From NCBI GenBank assembly GCA_023213315.1, contig JAKCPI010005633.1, forward strand, positions 1 to 64,000: a stretch of DNA of 64,000 bases, written 5' to 3'. This stretch comes from Euborellia annulipes. Its lineage: Eukaryota; Arthropoda; Insecta; Dermaptera; Anisolabididae. The notes below the pieces were generated by a model that saw nothing but the letters and a program-made list of their open reading frames with translations, did not search any database and was not told the origin of the DNA. This document shows, one piece after another, positions 1-11,500 of the stretch. Both the position numbers and the translations under genes were made by a program. Position 1 is the stretch's first letter; each line of letters starts with the position of its first letter.

Positions 1-98
1 GAAAGTTTCCATTAGAAAACTTAATAATATTTTTTAAAAAACAATGGAATAATCACAAGAAGAAAACGCATGGAGTGGGACTTAATATTGTCCCTCCT
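1..98. mobile_element. Right-half fragment of a TA-flanked MITE (family M1)
   Basis: This stretch matches the right half of the complete 214-bp MITE at 30192-30405: both carry an AATAATCACA block followed by AACGCATG..AGTGGGACTTAATATTG and CCCTC near the end. The left half lies outside the window or is lost. A third, diverged copy is near 45985-46165. It has no coding capacity. Confidence 0.7.
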
Positions 99-101
99 CC
101 T

Positions 102-312
102 TTCTTAAATATAAAATTTCAACCTCCTAGCTCTTTTCGTTCTTGAGATATTTTGTTCACAGACAGACCATGTTGCGAAAACCTCTTTTTTGGATTCATG
201 TATCCTCAAAACGTCTATATTCATAAAAATCTCAACATTAAATTTTTTGACATGAATGAATATTTTCCTCTCTCCTATATTAACATATATAGAAGTAAGA
301 TAAAATAAAATG
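102..312 (-). repeat. R1 repeat, partial reverse copy
   Basis: In reverse orientation this shows R1 landmarks: the ATATAAAATTTCAACCTCC block, CACAGACAGACCATG, GCGAAAACC, the TTTTGACATGAAT stretch and the closing CTCTCTCCTATATTAACATA hairpin remnant. It is diverged from the better copies at 8149-8825 and 49491-50172. Confidence 0.7.
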
Positions 313-1139
313 CAATTTGTTTTAGGACATTTCTAACTCTCTCATTTCGACCAAACTTTATTTATTTACCAATTCTTTGAGAAATTTTTCATATCTATTT
401 AATGTATATATAACCTCTGTGCAGAAACGAATCCTGGAGAAGATTTTAGGGGGGTGACCAATCTCAAAGCTACAGCCCCTTACAGGATATATGACCAACT
501 TTATATGAGTTAGATAAATAGAGTTTGGTGGCTTTGGGTATGTTTGATTTAAATCAGGGGGCTGGTATGTAGAGAATTAACAAAAAAGACTCATTTTAGG
601 AGCAGGGGTGGGGGTGACCGCCTGGATTAGCGTCCTAGTTGATCCAGGCCTGTGTTGTTAAGTCGTGCAGTAATTAATAAAAATTTCTTATTGAGACTTT
701 GAAAGACCTATTGCCCTAGAAGCATTGATTTTATTAATAATGGTATGCCCAAGTGTGTAAATGACACAGACTTCATTTACTCTTATACGCGTTACTAAAT
801 TTTAATCAATTTATATTTTTTACCAATTATCGTAATCGACGTATTGAAATTTTGACTACTCAAATCAATCACCTAAAGCTTTCATGTCTATCTAAACCTT
901 TGGCATATATATTTTTTTTTAATTTATATAGTATAATAAAAATTTGTTATTTTCCCCTCAGACAAATGTCCATCTCTCTTTTAAATATTCATTTAATGAA
1001 TTTGAATATGAATCGGCTCACTTTTGCGTCACAATAATAAATCTTTTGTGGAAGTTTGCCAAATGCCCTTTTCATTCTATTCTATAGAAGACATAAAAAA
1101 TTGATTATAAATTTTACATTTGAAAATAAATGGGAGGAA

Positions 1140-1340
1140 TTATCTGGATTTCGTGCGTCATCACTAGACGGATCAATGAATAGAATATTATGAACCCAGA
1201 TCACTTAAATGGACATTACCGACAGCATACATGTTGGAACGTAGATCAGGTGCGTGACGTGTTTCTTGACCTGAGCCTGATCCAAGGGCGAAGGGCCAAT
1301 CACCGCGAGAAAGTGCCTCCACGTCCAGTAGTTAGGCTAT
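1140..1340. other. Unexplained GC-richer island
   Basis: About 200 bases of clearly higher GC than the flanks, with no repeat relationship that I could see elsewhere in the window. On the minus strand it can be read as an open exon-like block between an AG at about 1336 and a GTAATG at about 1222, but that reading is not phase-compatible with the secreted-protein exon at 3908. The plus strand also has a short open frame starting at ATG 1191. I recognise neither protein nor a known small RNA. It could be a conserved exon, an RNA gene or an old repeat. Confidence 0.3.
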
Positions 1341-1789
1341 GCCCTATGAAAATTTAATTACTACTTCTATATAAGTTTATATTAAAATTAATATAAAATT
1401 GAGAGAGAATTTTCTTCGCTAATTAAAGAAAGGGTGAAGCAAATAAGAATAAACTGAACAGAAGTGTATACCTTTTATTTATATAGACGGTTTTGAAAAG
1501 CGTCTTTTTGAAAAAAAATTTTGGTAATTTTTAAAAATTACAATAGTTATTTAATATTTAAACATTATATATTTTTAAATTTGTTTTTTTTTCCCTCAAA
1601 TAACAATGGTTTCATTATATTTTCTAACTTTATTGTCCAAAACATTTATATTTTTAAAGTAATATTTATTTTTTCAGATTTATCATTAATTCATAATGAA
1701 TAATGGCTTCAATGAACATACAAATATATTTCAATTTGATCTTACTACGAATATTTGTAAAAAATTATAATGAAAAAGATATAATGATA

Positions 1790-2220
1790 AGCATTAACTT
1801 CAGAAGTGGATCCAGAGAACCATTTTTGGGCGGGGGGGGGGGGGGGGCAATTTTTTGTCTTTTTTACTTTCTCGTATACAAAGGAGAGGGAGTTTTGTAA
1901 TCGTCAAAAATTCGACCTAGGGATTTCGATTCTCGGCAATTGTGTCGAAAAAAAAACAATTTTTGAAATTTTATATGAATGGTCCCGATTACTTAAAAAC
2001 GCAAGAGATAGATCGATAAAATTTGATAAATATTTCTTACACTAAAATTGTAGAACTGTATTATCTTTTAGAGTAAATTTTCAAATTAAAGCCTTCGACC
2101 GGAAGGTATACTTTACCTACTAAGTTTTTCAAGAATTATGAAAAATCATTAGGTAAAGTACAATTTGATTAAGTTAATCACGCATTTGTAGAGAATACGA
2201 GAAATTCTAGGGGGAAGTAA
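1790..2220 (+). repeat. R3 dispersed repeat, copy 1
   Basis: It shares an ordered series of blocks with 58990-59300: CTTTCTCGTATAC/CTCTCATACGAAG, GTCAAAAATTCGACC, CGATTACTTAAAAA, TCTTACNCTAAAATTGTAGA, TTTTAGAGTAAAT and a block ending GGTACTTTACC-like. It contains a 15-base G tract near 1832. No coding content. Confidence 0.6.
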
Positions 2221-2814
2221 TTCCCGAATTTTGTTAAATTTAAGGGCGAATATTTGTTGTTTTTTTGCCTAGAAAAACTCGTTTCGCTGCATCTGGGGTG
2301 CGCACTTCTGAAAATGACAAAAGTGTCGAAATACTTACAAATTTAAAAAAAATCATTGAGATTATTGTCCTCTTCTCCCACCTTCTAGTTTAATCCCTAA
2401 GTAAGAATTATCTTTTAATTATCAATCAGGAAGGGGGGGGGGTGAGAAAACCTGGGATGGCTTGCGTTTAGTAAACATTCAGACAATTGAATATTTATTT
2501 TAAGCAATTGACCCTTAATACAGTATGCACAATGGTGTCAATAAACGAGAAGCCATAAATCATTCAAACAGTGATGATTCATTCTAGAAATTACTAAATT
2601 GCTTTTTGCAAATTAAAATTAGGTCACTGGAACTTCCACACATGTTATTCTTCAATTGAATATCTCGAAAAAAATGTAACATTTTTGACAGAGAGATTCC
2701 AGACTGAAAGGGGCCAATTGGACAATAGAAGTCAATTCAATTCCAAAACAATGTGAGGCTTTATGTGAAACCTTTCGGCTTTAAATTATATAAATATCAT
2801 CATCAGAAATCCTG

Positions 2815-3215
2815 AGATAGAGGCTGCGTTGAGATGTCGAGATTTTGATGGATATACTACACGCTTTGAGGTCCCCCGAGTCCAAAAAAGTAGATCCCGC
2901 AAATTTCTCTGCGTGTCGATGTGGGCATTTTTAAGCTTGAAGGAAATGAGCTACAAGGTTGAAATTTTATATTTAAGTTAGGCACCCCACTGAAGCGTGA
3001 AAATAAGCTTTTGAACAAAATCGGCCAAAAAGTACTAGTACTTTACTGAAGTACTTTCTCAGATTTTTTCGATTTTCTTAAAATTGTTTCTAACGATTTT
3101 GATTAAAATTCATAAATCAACTATTTGTTCAATCCTCTTTAAAAAGTATATCAGTAAAATGTTTCGTGAAAATTCTTTGAAGTATACTTTACTCATGTAG
3201 TATTACAGATTTTTC
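2815..3215 (+). repeat. R1 repeat, degenerate forward copy
   Basis: R1 landmarks in forward order: GATGTCGAGATTTTGATGG, TTTGAGGTCCCC, GAGTCCAAAAAAG, a GTTGAAATTTTATATTTAAG block, AAGCTTTTGAACAAAATCGG and AGTACTAGTACTTTACTGA. It is interrupted and more diverged than other copies. A separate short relic of the R1 snap-back end lies at about 3470-3510. Confidence 0.65.
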
Positions 3216-3907
3216 CAATTCATTTTTCAGCTCTTCCTTCCATAGAGCGAAAGTTAAATCCTTATGGGGATATTCATGTTAATTTCGATTCACAAGGGGG
3301 CACCTCCCCTTTGGAATTTTTTACACATTAAAAATTTTTTTTTTCCAATTCTTAGGAAATTTTCTATTTATTTAATTTCAAGCAGTCAACATTTAAAATA
3401 CAATTGAAAACACAAGTAGTCAAGTTTGGAACTAAGGTCCTATGGGAAATTAAATATATATCGGCATAAAAAAATCTGGTGCGATCAGTCACACCGGATT
3501 TTTTGTGTGTTATGTGTCATTAGACTATATTCCCATTTAATAATCGATGAGTCAATTTTCCACATTTTTTATCAACTCCCAAGCACCACCTTTTCGATTT
3601 GATATTTTTATAATAATAAATCAAATACTGATTAAGCTCCTTTAATTCAATTATTAAAAGATAAAGGAAAATTATTTTTTCAAACAAATTTTGTGTTAAT
3701 TAAAATAAATGATATTTTCTCCAAATTCCTAAGTGAAAGTGATTTCGAAAGAAAGTTTGTTATTAATATAAATTATTAAAGGGGAAAAAAAGTTGGAACA
3801 AAATAAAGAAAATTAAATATCACAATTTGAATGGCTCTTTTTACTCTGGCCTGATTTTAAAGTAGAATTCATCATCTTTATTTTGGTAAAAATATTTAAT
3901 TACTTAC

Positions 3908-4001
3908 GGATATCGTGTTGAGCGAGAATAAAGCTGATTGCGATGACAAGCAGCACAGGTACTAGTTTCCACCAGTTGAGCATTTTAAAGCTAAGCGACT
4001 T
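3908..4001 (-). CDS. First coding exon of a secreted protein (partial gene E)
   Basis: The exon follows a polypyrimidine-AG acceptor (TTTTTATATAG, boundary at 4001), has its ATG at 3983-3981 and ends at 3908 before a GTAAGT donor. Its 25 complete codons encode MLNWWKLVPVLLVIAISFIL followed by AQHDI, a textbook signal peptide with a charged N-region, a hydrophobic core and a probable cleavage after the Ala-Gln region. It leaves phase 1. I could not find the next exon between 1 and 3900, so the mature protein is unknown and probably lies beyond the left edge. The gene points away from the kinase gene's 3' end, on the same strand. The donor, acceptor, start and signal peptide together make this convincing; the function is unassigned. 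Confidence 0.65.
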
Positions 4002-4338
4002 CTATATAAAAAGACAAAGTTCAAATAAATATCACATTTTTTTTGTGATTCAAGTATAACGGGTTAATGACATAAATTTTTTTTTTAACGACAATTAAAA
4101 TAATTAAAATTTTTTTAACATCAAAATAATGTTTATCATATTATTTTAACGTCAAAGAGATTTTTGAAATAAAGGAAATTATAAAAATACAAGTATAATT
4201 ACTTCCTAACTCCCCCCACCCCTCTAATCCAATATCTTTTAAAAAAATGATTTTTTTTTTTTTTGAATGGAAAGGGAAATTTTTTGTTTTAATGGTAATT
4301 TGGTGTGGAGGGTGATTTTGTAGATGATTCATGCTTAC

Positions 4339-4400
4339 CGGAGCGTAGCAGACTACTAAATATCTGTTCCGATGCTCTTCGAGTAGAATTTTATGTCAAG
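4339..4400 (-). other. Possible 5' UTR exon of gene E
   Basis: On the minus strand a GC-richer stretch ends at 4339 with TACGCTCCG followed by GTAAGC, a good donor. It lies 337 bases upstream of the acceptor of the signal-peptide exon (4001), so it could be a non-coding first exon. The 5' boundary is not visible; 4400 is a guess. The surrounding block 4305-4540 is unusually GC-rich for the window. Confidence 0.35.
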
Positions 4401-4719
4401 TTAACGGGAACAGAGACTTGTGCGATCCCCCGCTCCCTCAAAATATATCTTCTCCACTTCCTCTGGCCTAGAACACTCTCCCCTCCCCTCTTCCCAGCTG
4501 ACCATCCTCACATCTTAAGAAATTGTAAGCAGGTATCAAATTTTACCTATAGGGCGAGGGCGGTCTATCACAATTATTAGATAATTAATGTCATAATATA
4601 GTTTTGAATTTTTTAATTCGAAATATTTCTTATAAAAATCATAACGGTTAAGTCCATTTTTTTTGAATTTCTTGGTTAATTAGGTACTGATATCGAGTCA
4701 CTTTTGTTAAGGTATTGGT

Positions 4720-5335
4720 TTCATGTCAAAAATTCGAGATTTTGATTGAAATACACGTTTTGAGGTCCCCTGAGTCCAAACCGCAAAATGGTCTGTCTGT
4801 AACCAATTTAAAACATGAAGGAATTAAGTTAGGAGGTTGAAATTTTATATTTAAGTTGGTACCGACCGCTCTCAGGTGTGAAAATAAGCTTTTAATCAAA
4901 ATTAGGCAAATAAGTATTAGTACTTTACTGATGTATTTTTTTCAGTTTTTTTTTTTTCGATTTTCTCAAAATTCGCTCTAACGATTTTGATTAAAATGTA
5001 TATTCTGATTTTGCTCTTGTACCTTTTTTTTTAACACTCACACTTTTTTCCCTTCACACTCACATACACACAGTCTTTTCGACAACTTAGGCCATTAAAG
5101 ACTTTAAACGATACTCGTTATTTGTAAATTGGGGCCCAGGCATTCTTATTTAAGCCATCTTGTACTTCATTGGAAAGATAGGAGAAATGGTTGCCAGGAT
5201 AAATGGCAGAATATAAATATTAATATTTTCCCATGTTTATAAATTTTATATCTTGAATTCTAATATATAGTCGGACACTAAATAAATGTCGACACCATAA
5301 ATCTAGTGTGACAAGCACGGGTTTAAAAAAAAAAT
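4720..5335 (+). repeat. R1 forward copy merged with an R2 fragment
   Basis: R1 landmarks run from ATGTCAAAAATTCGAGATTT (about 4722) through GAGGTCCCCTGAGTCC and AGTATTAGTACTTTACTGATG, to the end block CGACACCATAAATCTAGTGTGAC at about 5285-5315. It is interrupted at about 5025-5160 by an R2 fragment: CACACTCACATACACACAG, TCTTTTCGACAACTTAGGCC, CCCAGGCATTCTT. The R2 insertion sits within R1, so R2 arrived later here. Confidence 0.65.
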
Positions 5336-5349
5336 AATAATAAATTGTA

Positions 5350-5367
5350 TTTATTTAAAAATTTATT
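5350..5367 (-). terminator. Poly(A) signals of the pfkB kinase gene
   Basis: Two AATAAA hexamers on the minus strand (plus-strand TTTATT at 5350-5355 and 5362-5367) lie 51-70 bases downstream of the TAA at 5420-5418, at normal spacing for a short 3' UTR. Sequence is AT-rich, so chance occurrence is possible. Confidence 0.45.
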
Positions 5368-5417
5368 ATAAAAATAAAATTCATTTCCATTTCTCAAATA
5401 TGATTCTTATCTCGAAG

Positions 5418-5595
5418 TTATTTTAAATTTCTGAAATCGGCCTTGCTGTCCGAAAGTTGCAAGGAAGAGATGCTTGAAGGCACAGCTTCCAGGGAGATGA
5501 GGGATTCTCTGGCACAGGACATCCCCCATGACACACAAGTTGGCTCATCAACCGAAGGATCCAACGAAAGCCGACCAAGAAATCCAGCAGCCAGG
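5418..5595 (-). CDS. pfkB kinase last exon, C-terminal helices
   Basis: 178 bases from acceptor CTTTTAG; with two carried bases it makes 60 codons including TAA. It encodes CLAAGFLGRLSLDPSVDEP and a later SCARESLISLEAVPSSISS. The LAAGF continues the GAGD motif, and SLxSxxAVPxSIS is the usual C-terminal end of pseudouridine kinases. The tail ends SKADFRNLK. Confidence 0.86.
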
Positions 5596-8500
5596 CTAAA
5601 AGAAAGAAACAATTAAAATAAAAGAGCATGAAATTAATTGATAAATAAGCCTAAAAGGTGTCTGGGATATAAAAAATTCCTACGATTTTGAATAATAGGC
5701 CTACAATATTATTATTTATAAATTGTATGAACCGACCCTGTCTGTAGCAGGTAGGGCAGGGGGGGGGGGGGGGGGACACTACTATGACGCGAGGGGTTCC
5801 AGATCTACAGCAAAATATTTTAAAGTATTTAATATAAACCGTTTCTGGATTATATTTAATTGATTAACAACAAAAAGAAAAAACAATATATATTTCATAT
5901 ATAGGATAAGAGAAAGTAAAATAGTTACGCATTATAAATCCTAGAGTCTAGAATCTATCAGTCCTTAGAATAAAATTAATTGATCTATCTTTTTTATTAT
6001 GTTTAAAATAATAGATAACAGGCTATCAGGAGGGTGGAGGGTGGATTTTGCCCGTTAAACTTGGCACAACATTAGACAAAAGGCAAAATGGAAATAAAAT
6101 GGATTAGACAAAAGGCAAAATGGAAATTAAATGGATTAAGAGGAGTAGAAAAATCCAATTTATTTTATTTTTTCTGATTTCTTTAACTATGATTTTTTTA
6201 TTAGTTACCCCACCCCGAGCCTGACATTTTCTCTAAAATAATGTAAAGTGAAAAATATTCGCAGTCACGAATCTAAGACTTATTTTATAAAAAATAGAAA
6301 AAACTATTTATCTTTACTTTACTTAAAAAAAAACATAATTATAGGCTATACCAATTGAAGCACAAATTTATTATTTTTAGATACACGAGAGATACCCCCC
6401 ACCCGAAAAAATTTTCTTGCTACGGGCCTGATTGATAGGGATAGTATTTTCAATTGTTTGTTATTACATAACTTACCAATCGCCTGCTCCAGAAACACTC
6501 ACAATATCTTGAATTAGTGGAGCGGGATAATATCGACAGGTGATTTCACCGAGAGAGTGATTTAAAACAGGTTGACCAGGCATCTTACGACTCACAATCT
6601 AAAAAGAGATAATCATTTTATAATTATCAGGAGGGAAGGGTGATGGGTAAGGAAAAAAGCAATTGCCTAGGCCATCAGTTCCCAACCCGTGGGCCGCGGA
6701 CTTCTAAGGAAAGATAAAAATTATATATATTTTATATATACACTGGGCCTCAGCGATTTTTTTACGAAGTGGGCTGCACTTCAAAAAAGGTTGGGAACCA
6801 CTGGTCTAGGCGCAAAAACAAGAGGATAATCCTCCAATTTAAATCTATAATTATAAAATGCACTTACCACTGATCCCAATTTTCCCAATGTTACCATCAC
6901 ATTATTCACATAAGGAAGTAATTGTTTGGCAATTTTATTTGTTTGCGTTACTAGATTCTCATTGTTATTATTTGTTATGTTTATTCCTGAAAATAATTAT
7001 TAAATATTATATTAGAATAAATTATTATGATTGGAATAAAATTAGAAATACCTAATTCGGTGGCAATTTTGCATAGTTCGTTAAAATTTGGAGAGATAAA
7101 CCATAATGGATTTTTAAATTTTTTTCCAAAAGGTTTCGTTGCTTTCGTTGAGTTTGTAGGTTCATACCAAACTGAAAAAAAGAGAAGTACTGTTTATTAG
7201 ATAATGAATATATATATAAAAGAAGAAAGAAATAAAGACAAATATAATTTTCTTTGTTTTTTGGCTGCCTGGATATCCTCACTACTCAAATATATATATA
7301 ATTTAAGATGAATAAATTAATAGGAATATGAAATGCTCTCTCTTAGCAGAGCTACGAAAGAAAAAAAGAATTAGGTATAGAGATGGCAAAGAATTGGAAA
7401 TATTTCCTTCCACAGATAGATACAACAAGATACAAGTGATTGATAGCTTAATGATCGGTCAAAAGCTTCAGTAATCTGCATTTAAAATCAGACCCTTTAA
7501 GACTAAATGTGTTTAATTTGAAGGTGAATTGTCTGGTTTCAAAATCGAAAAATTTATTTGGAAATTTTTTCTCTGGACAGTTGCTACTAGTGGCTCGTTT
7601 CTTAGTGAGAAATGTTGATTTGTCCAGGTCAAGAAGCTTGAGAAGAGTGCTCTGAATTTCTTTTAAGGGACTTTTCGGCATCTTATTTACTTGGTGTCCT
7701 CAGCTCTACAAAGAATTTTTATCGTTAAAAAACGACATAAATATTATGCTGGTTGAATTTACATCAGGAATGAAAGCTAGAAGAAAACGCAGCCAGAATT
7801 ATTTCTTTAGAAAATATATTTTAACAGCTGATGTTTCGGCTTTGGTTAAAGCTTTTCGAAGCTGTTGTCATTATATAATCCCTCCATATATTTGGAATTG
7901 TATTTAATATTGACTTTTAATCAGCTTTTGATGTAATATTAGGAAAATGGTTTTAGAAAAATCTTTTTTCTTCTTCTATCACTAATACACTATTTCTTTT
8001 GTGCCTATTGTGACAATTGACTTCAGGGCGATTTCATCCTAAGTCGAAACGTCAGCTGTTAAAAATATATCTTCTAAAGAAAAAATTCTGGCTGCGTTTT
8101 TTTTTAACTTGCATTCCTGATACGACATAAATATATTTGTCCAGATGTTTTTACTTTCTCTTACCTATGTATATATGTAATATATATATAGAGAGAAAGT
8201 ATTGGATTCATGTCAAAAATTCGATGTCGAGATTTTGATGGATCTTCACGTTTTGAGGTCCCCTGAATCCAAAAAAGTGGTTTTCGCGACATGGTCTGTC
8301 TGTGGGGGGTGGGTGGGTGGGTGTGTGTGTGTTCAATTTTAAGTATGAAGGAATTGAGCTAGGAGGCTGAAATTTTATATTTAAGTTAAACACCCCCCGG
8401 GACCGGAAAAATAAGCTTTTAATCAAAATCGGCCAAAGTGTACTAGTACTTTACTGATGTACTTTTTCAGTTTTTTTCGATTTTCTCAAAATTTGCTCCA

Positions 8501-11500
8501 ACGATTTTTTTTAAAATTCAAAAATCAATTATTTTTTAGATTCTCTTTAAAATGTATATTCTCATTTTGTGATTGAAATCTTCTGAAGACCACTTTACTC
8601 TTGTATTTCATAGGGAAGATATGAGAAATGGTTGCCATGGTAACAAAATATAAATATTTTCCCATACTTATAAATTTTACATCTGAATTCATATGTTCCG
8701 TACTGTCGGGAACTAAATATATGTCGACACAAAAAATCTGGTGTGACAAGCACTAGAACACAACTCGATTACCGAAGGTAAGAGAAAGTTGTGTGCTGTG
8801 CGCCATTCACACCAGATTTTTTTTTATATGTGATAGGTAGAGACCGGATTTTAAGCTTAAATGCTTATTGCTCAATTTTATAAGCAGCCATTAGATATTT
8901 AATTTCTACACGAATTAGGAAAAACTAAGTGTATTGAGATTCCATTTTTTATGCTTTTTTTGCTTTTTTTGAGTTTTCATGCTTTTTTTTCCTTTTCGTG
9001 CTTATTTTAACTTATTTTACGAATATTTATAATTTTATTTTTTTTTTTATTAAAAAATACACTTTTCCCATTCACACACGCATACACCAAGGACGTATAT
9101 AAGGGGGAAGGGGCCCCGCCTCCCAAAAAAAAAAAAATTCCCAAAAACCCCGCAGTGGAAAAAATATAGCCCTGTAAAAAATTTTTTTCCGCAGGGGGGA
9201 AAAAAATTTGGTTCCGCGAAAACAAAATTTTTCGCAGGGCGGGGCGGAATAAATTTAGTTTATTTAAAAAAAAATTGTATACGCCATTGGTATGATTAAA
9301 AATTGCTTATGAGATGCTTTTTTTCAACTTATATGCTTATTTAACGACTTTTTATTCAAGTTTTTTATGCTTTTTTAAGCACTTTTTTCCATTTTTTTAT
9401 GCTTTTTTGTCCGGTCTCTAGTGATAGGTATATTGTTAATTTTTCTATAAAATAATGTATTATATTGGAACGCTTAGGGACCCACATCTTGAGGGTACGT
9501 GGATGGCGACCACAAGCTGCCCGAGCTGGGACAGGCTGTCCAGTTCTTTTCATGCCAGTCTCTTCCTTCCTCTTTTCAACAGGCGTCAGACACTGCGACG
9601 GGCTGTCCTGCCCTATTTCTTCAGGTCGCAAAAACGCGTGATAGAGTTGAAGGGTAGAAGTGAGGTCCGCCGACCCCGTATCGCGGGAATAAGGCGAGGA
9701 CAGAAGAAGAAGAATGTATTATATTGCAATAGATCTGCAAGTTTTGGGCAGAGCTCTTAAAGAAGAAAATATGATCTTCAAATTCGAGAAAAAAACCAAA
9801 TGGTAGAAGAAAGAAATTTATGCAGTCGAAAATTCGTTGATTTACTAGACTCGATATATGAAAAGTAACATGTTTATCATAAATATCAATTATCTTATAA
9901 AGAATTTTGATTTATACTGGAAATCAGCTGTATGGAGGTGGATTTAATGGCGGCTTGATTGTGCTGTTTCTGCCTTTCTATCATTCATTAGCTAACATAT
10001 AAATAAAACTACTCAATTCAACATATTGAAAAACTTCTTTTATTTCTTTTAAATTATCCTAAAATCTGCTTATATCTTGTTTATTTTATTTTTACTTTCT
10101 CTTACCTATGTATATATGTAATATATATATAGAGAGAAAGTATTGGATTCATGTCAAAAATTCGATGTCGAGATTTTGATGGATCTTCACGTTTTGAGGT
10201 CCCCTGAATCCAAAAAGTGGTTTTCGCGACATGGTCTGTCTGTGTGTGGGTGGGTGGGTGTGTGGGTGTGTGTGTGTGTGTTCAATTTTAAGCATGAAGG
10301 AATTGAGCTATGAGGTTGAAATTTTATATTTAAGTTAAACACCCCCCGGGACCGGAAAAATAAGCTTTTAATCAAAATCGGCCAAAGAGTACTAGTACTT
10401 TACTGATGTACTTTTTCAGTTTTTTTCGATTTTCTCAAAATTTGCTCCAACGATTTTTTTTAAAATTCAAAAATCAATTATTTTTTAGATGCTCTTTAAA
10501 ATGTATATTCTCATTTTGCGATTGAAATCTTCTGAAGACCACTTTACTCTTGTACTCCATAGAAAAGATAGGAGAAATGGTTGCCATGGTAACAAAATAT
10601 AAATATTTTCCCATACTTATAAATTTTACATCTGAATTCATCATACGTTCCGTACTGTCGGGAACTAAATATATGTCGACACAAAAAATCTGGTGTGACA
10701 AGCATCAGTGGTGGTCCCAGGATTTTGTCAAAGGGGGGGGCCCAAATTTTTTTTTTTTTTAATTCATTTAAGCTCTTTTTTTGGCAGCGAAGGCCATTTA
10801 GACCTATCTTTATATATTTATTTCACCTGGTTTGGTAGCCAATGGTCCAAAATTTATGATGTAGGGAAGGTAAAGAATAGGGTGGCGCAAAAATCCGACT
10901 AATTTTTTTTCGACCTCGTGTTAGTCTAAATCCGAAGAGAGGTCGATTTGCACGTATTTTTTACATGAAATCTAATATGTTAAATAATATATCGTGAATA
11001 GAATATTTAAAAACTAATTTTTTTTTCAAAATTGCACAATAAAGCCCAGATAGCACAGTTCGTCTTATGTACGTACATAAGACGAACTGTGCTATCTGGG
11101 AGATAATTTTATCACGAATCCAATGATGTACGGTTGCCTGCGGAAAACCTGTGCTGAATCCCGGTTGTTGCGGTTACTTTACAGATGCACTTTTTCGATT
11201 TTTTTTAGATTTTCTCAAAATTTCCTCTTACGATTTTGATTAAAATTAAAAAAAAAAAAACAATTATTTTTTAGACTCTCTTTAAAATGTATATTCTCAT
11301 TTTCGGGTTGAAATCTTTTGAAGACCATTTTACTCTTCATAGGAAAGAGCAGGGGGGTCAAACTCGGTTTGTTTACATTTTTTCCATTTCAAGAGAGTGA
11401 CGTCATGGAGCTACTCCTTTTGTAAAAAATCGTTCGAAACAAACAATTTATAAAAAATTTATACACGGTATATTATTAATAAAGCAGTATAAATACCAGG

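Noticed and set aside
7448..7681. 77-codon minus-strand frame starting MPKSPLKEIQSTLLKLLD
   Set aside because: No recognised family, no splice or poly(A) support, and it lies next to a foldback. It could be a small gene, but I have no positive evidence.
9365..9760. Overlapping 88- and 101-codon frames on opposite strands
   Set aside because: Openness follows from GC-rich composition in a block that looks like a repeat relic; no domain or signals.
8208..10902. Several 60-75 codon frames shared between R1 copies
   Set aside because: They recur because R1 recurs; they run through terminal hairpins and microsatellites and shift frame between copies.
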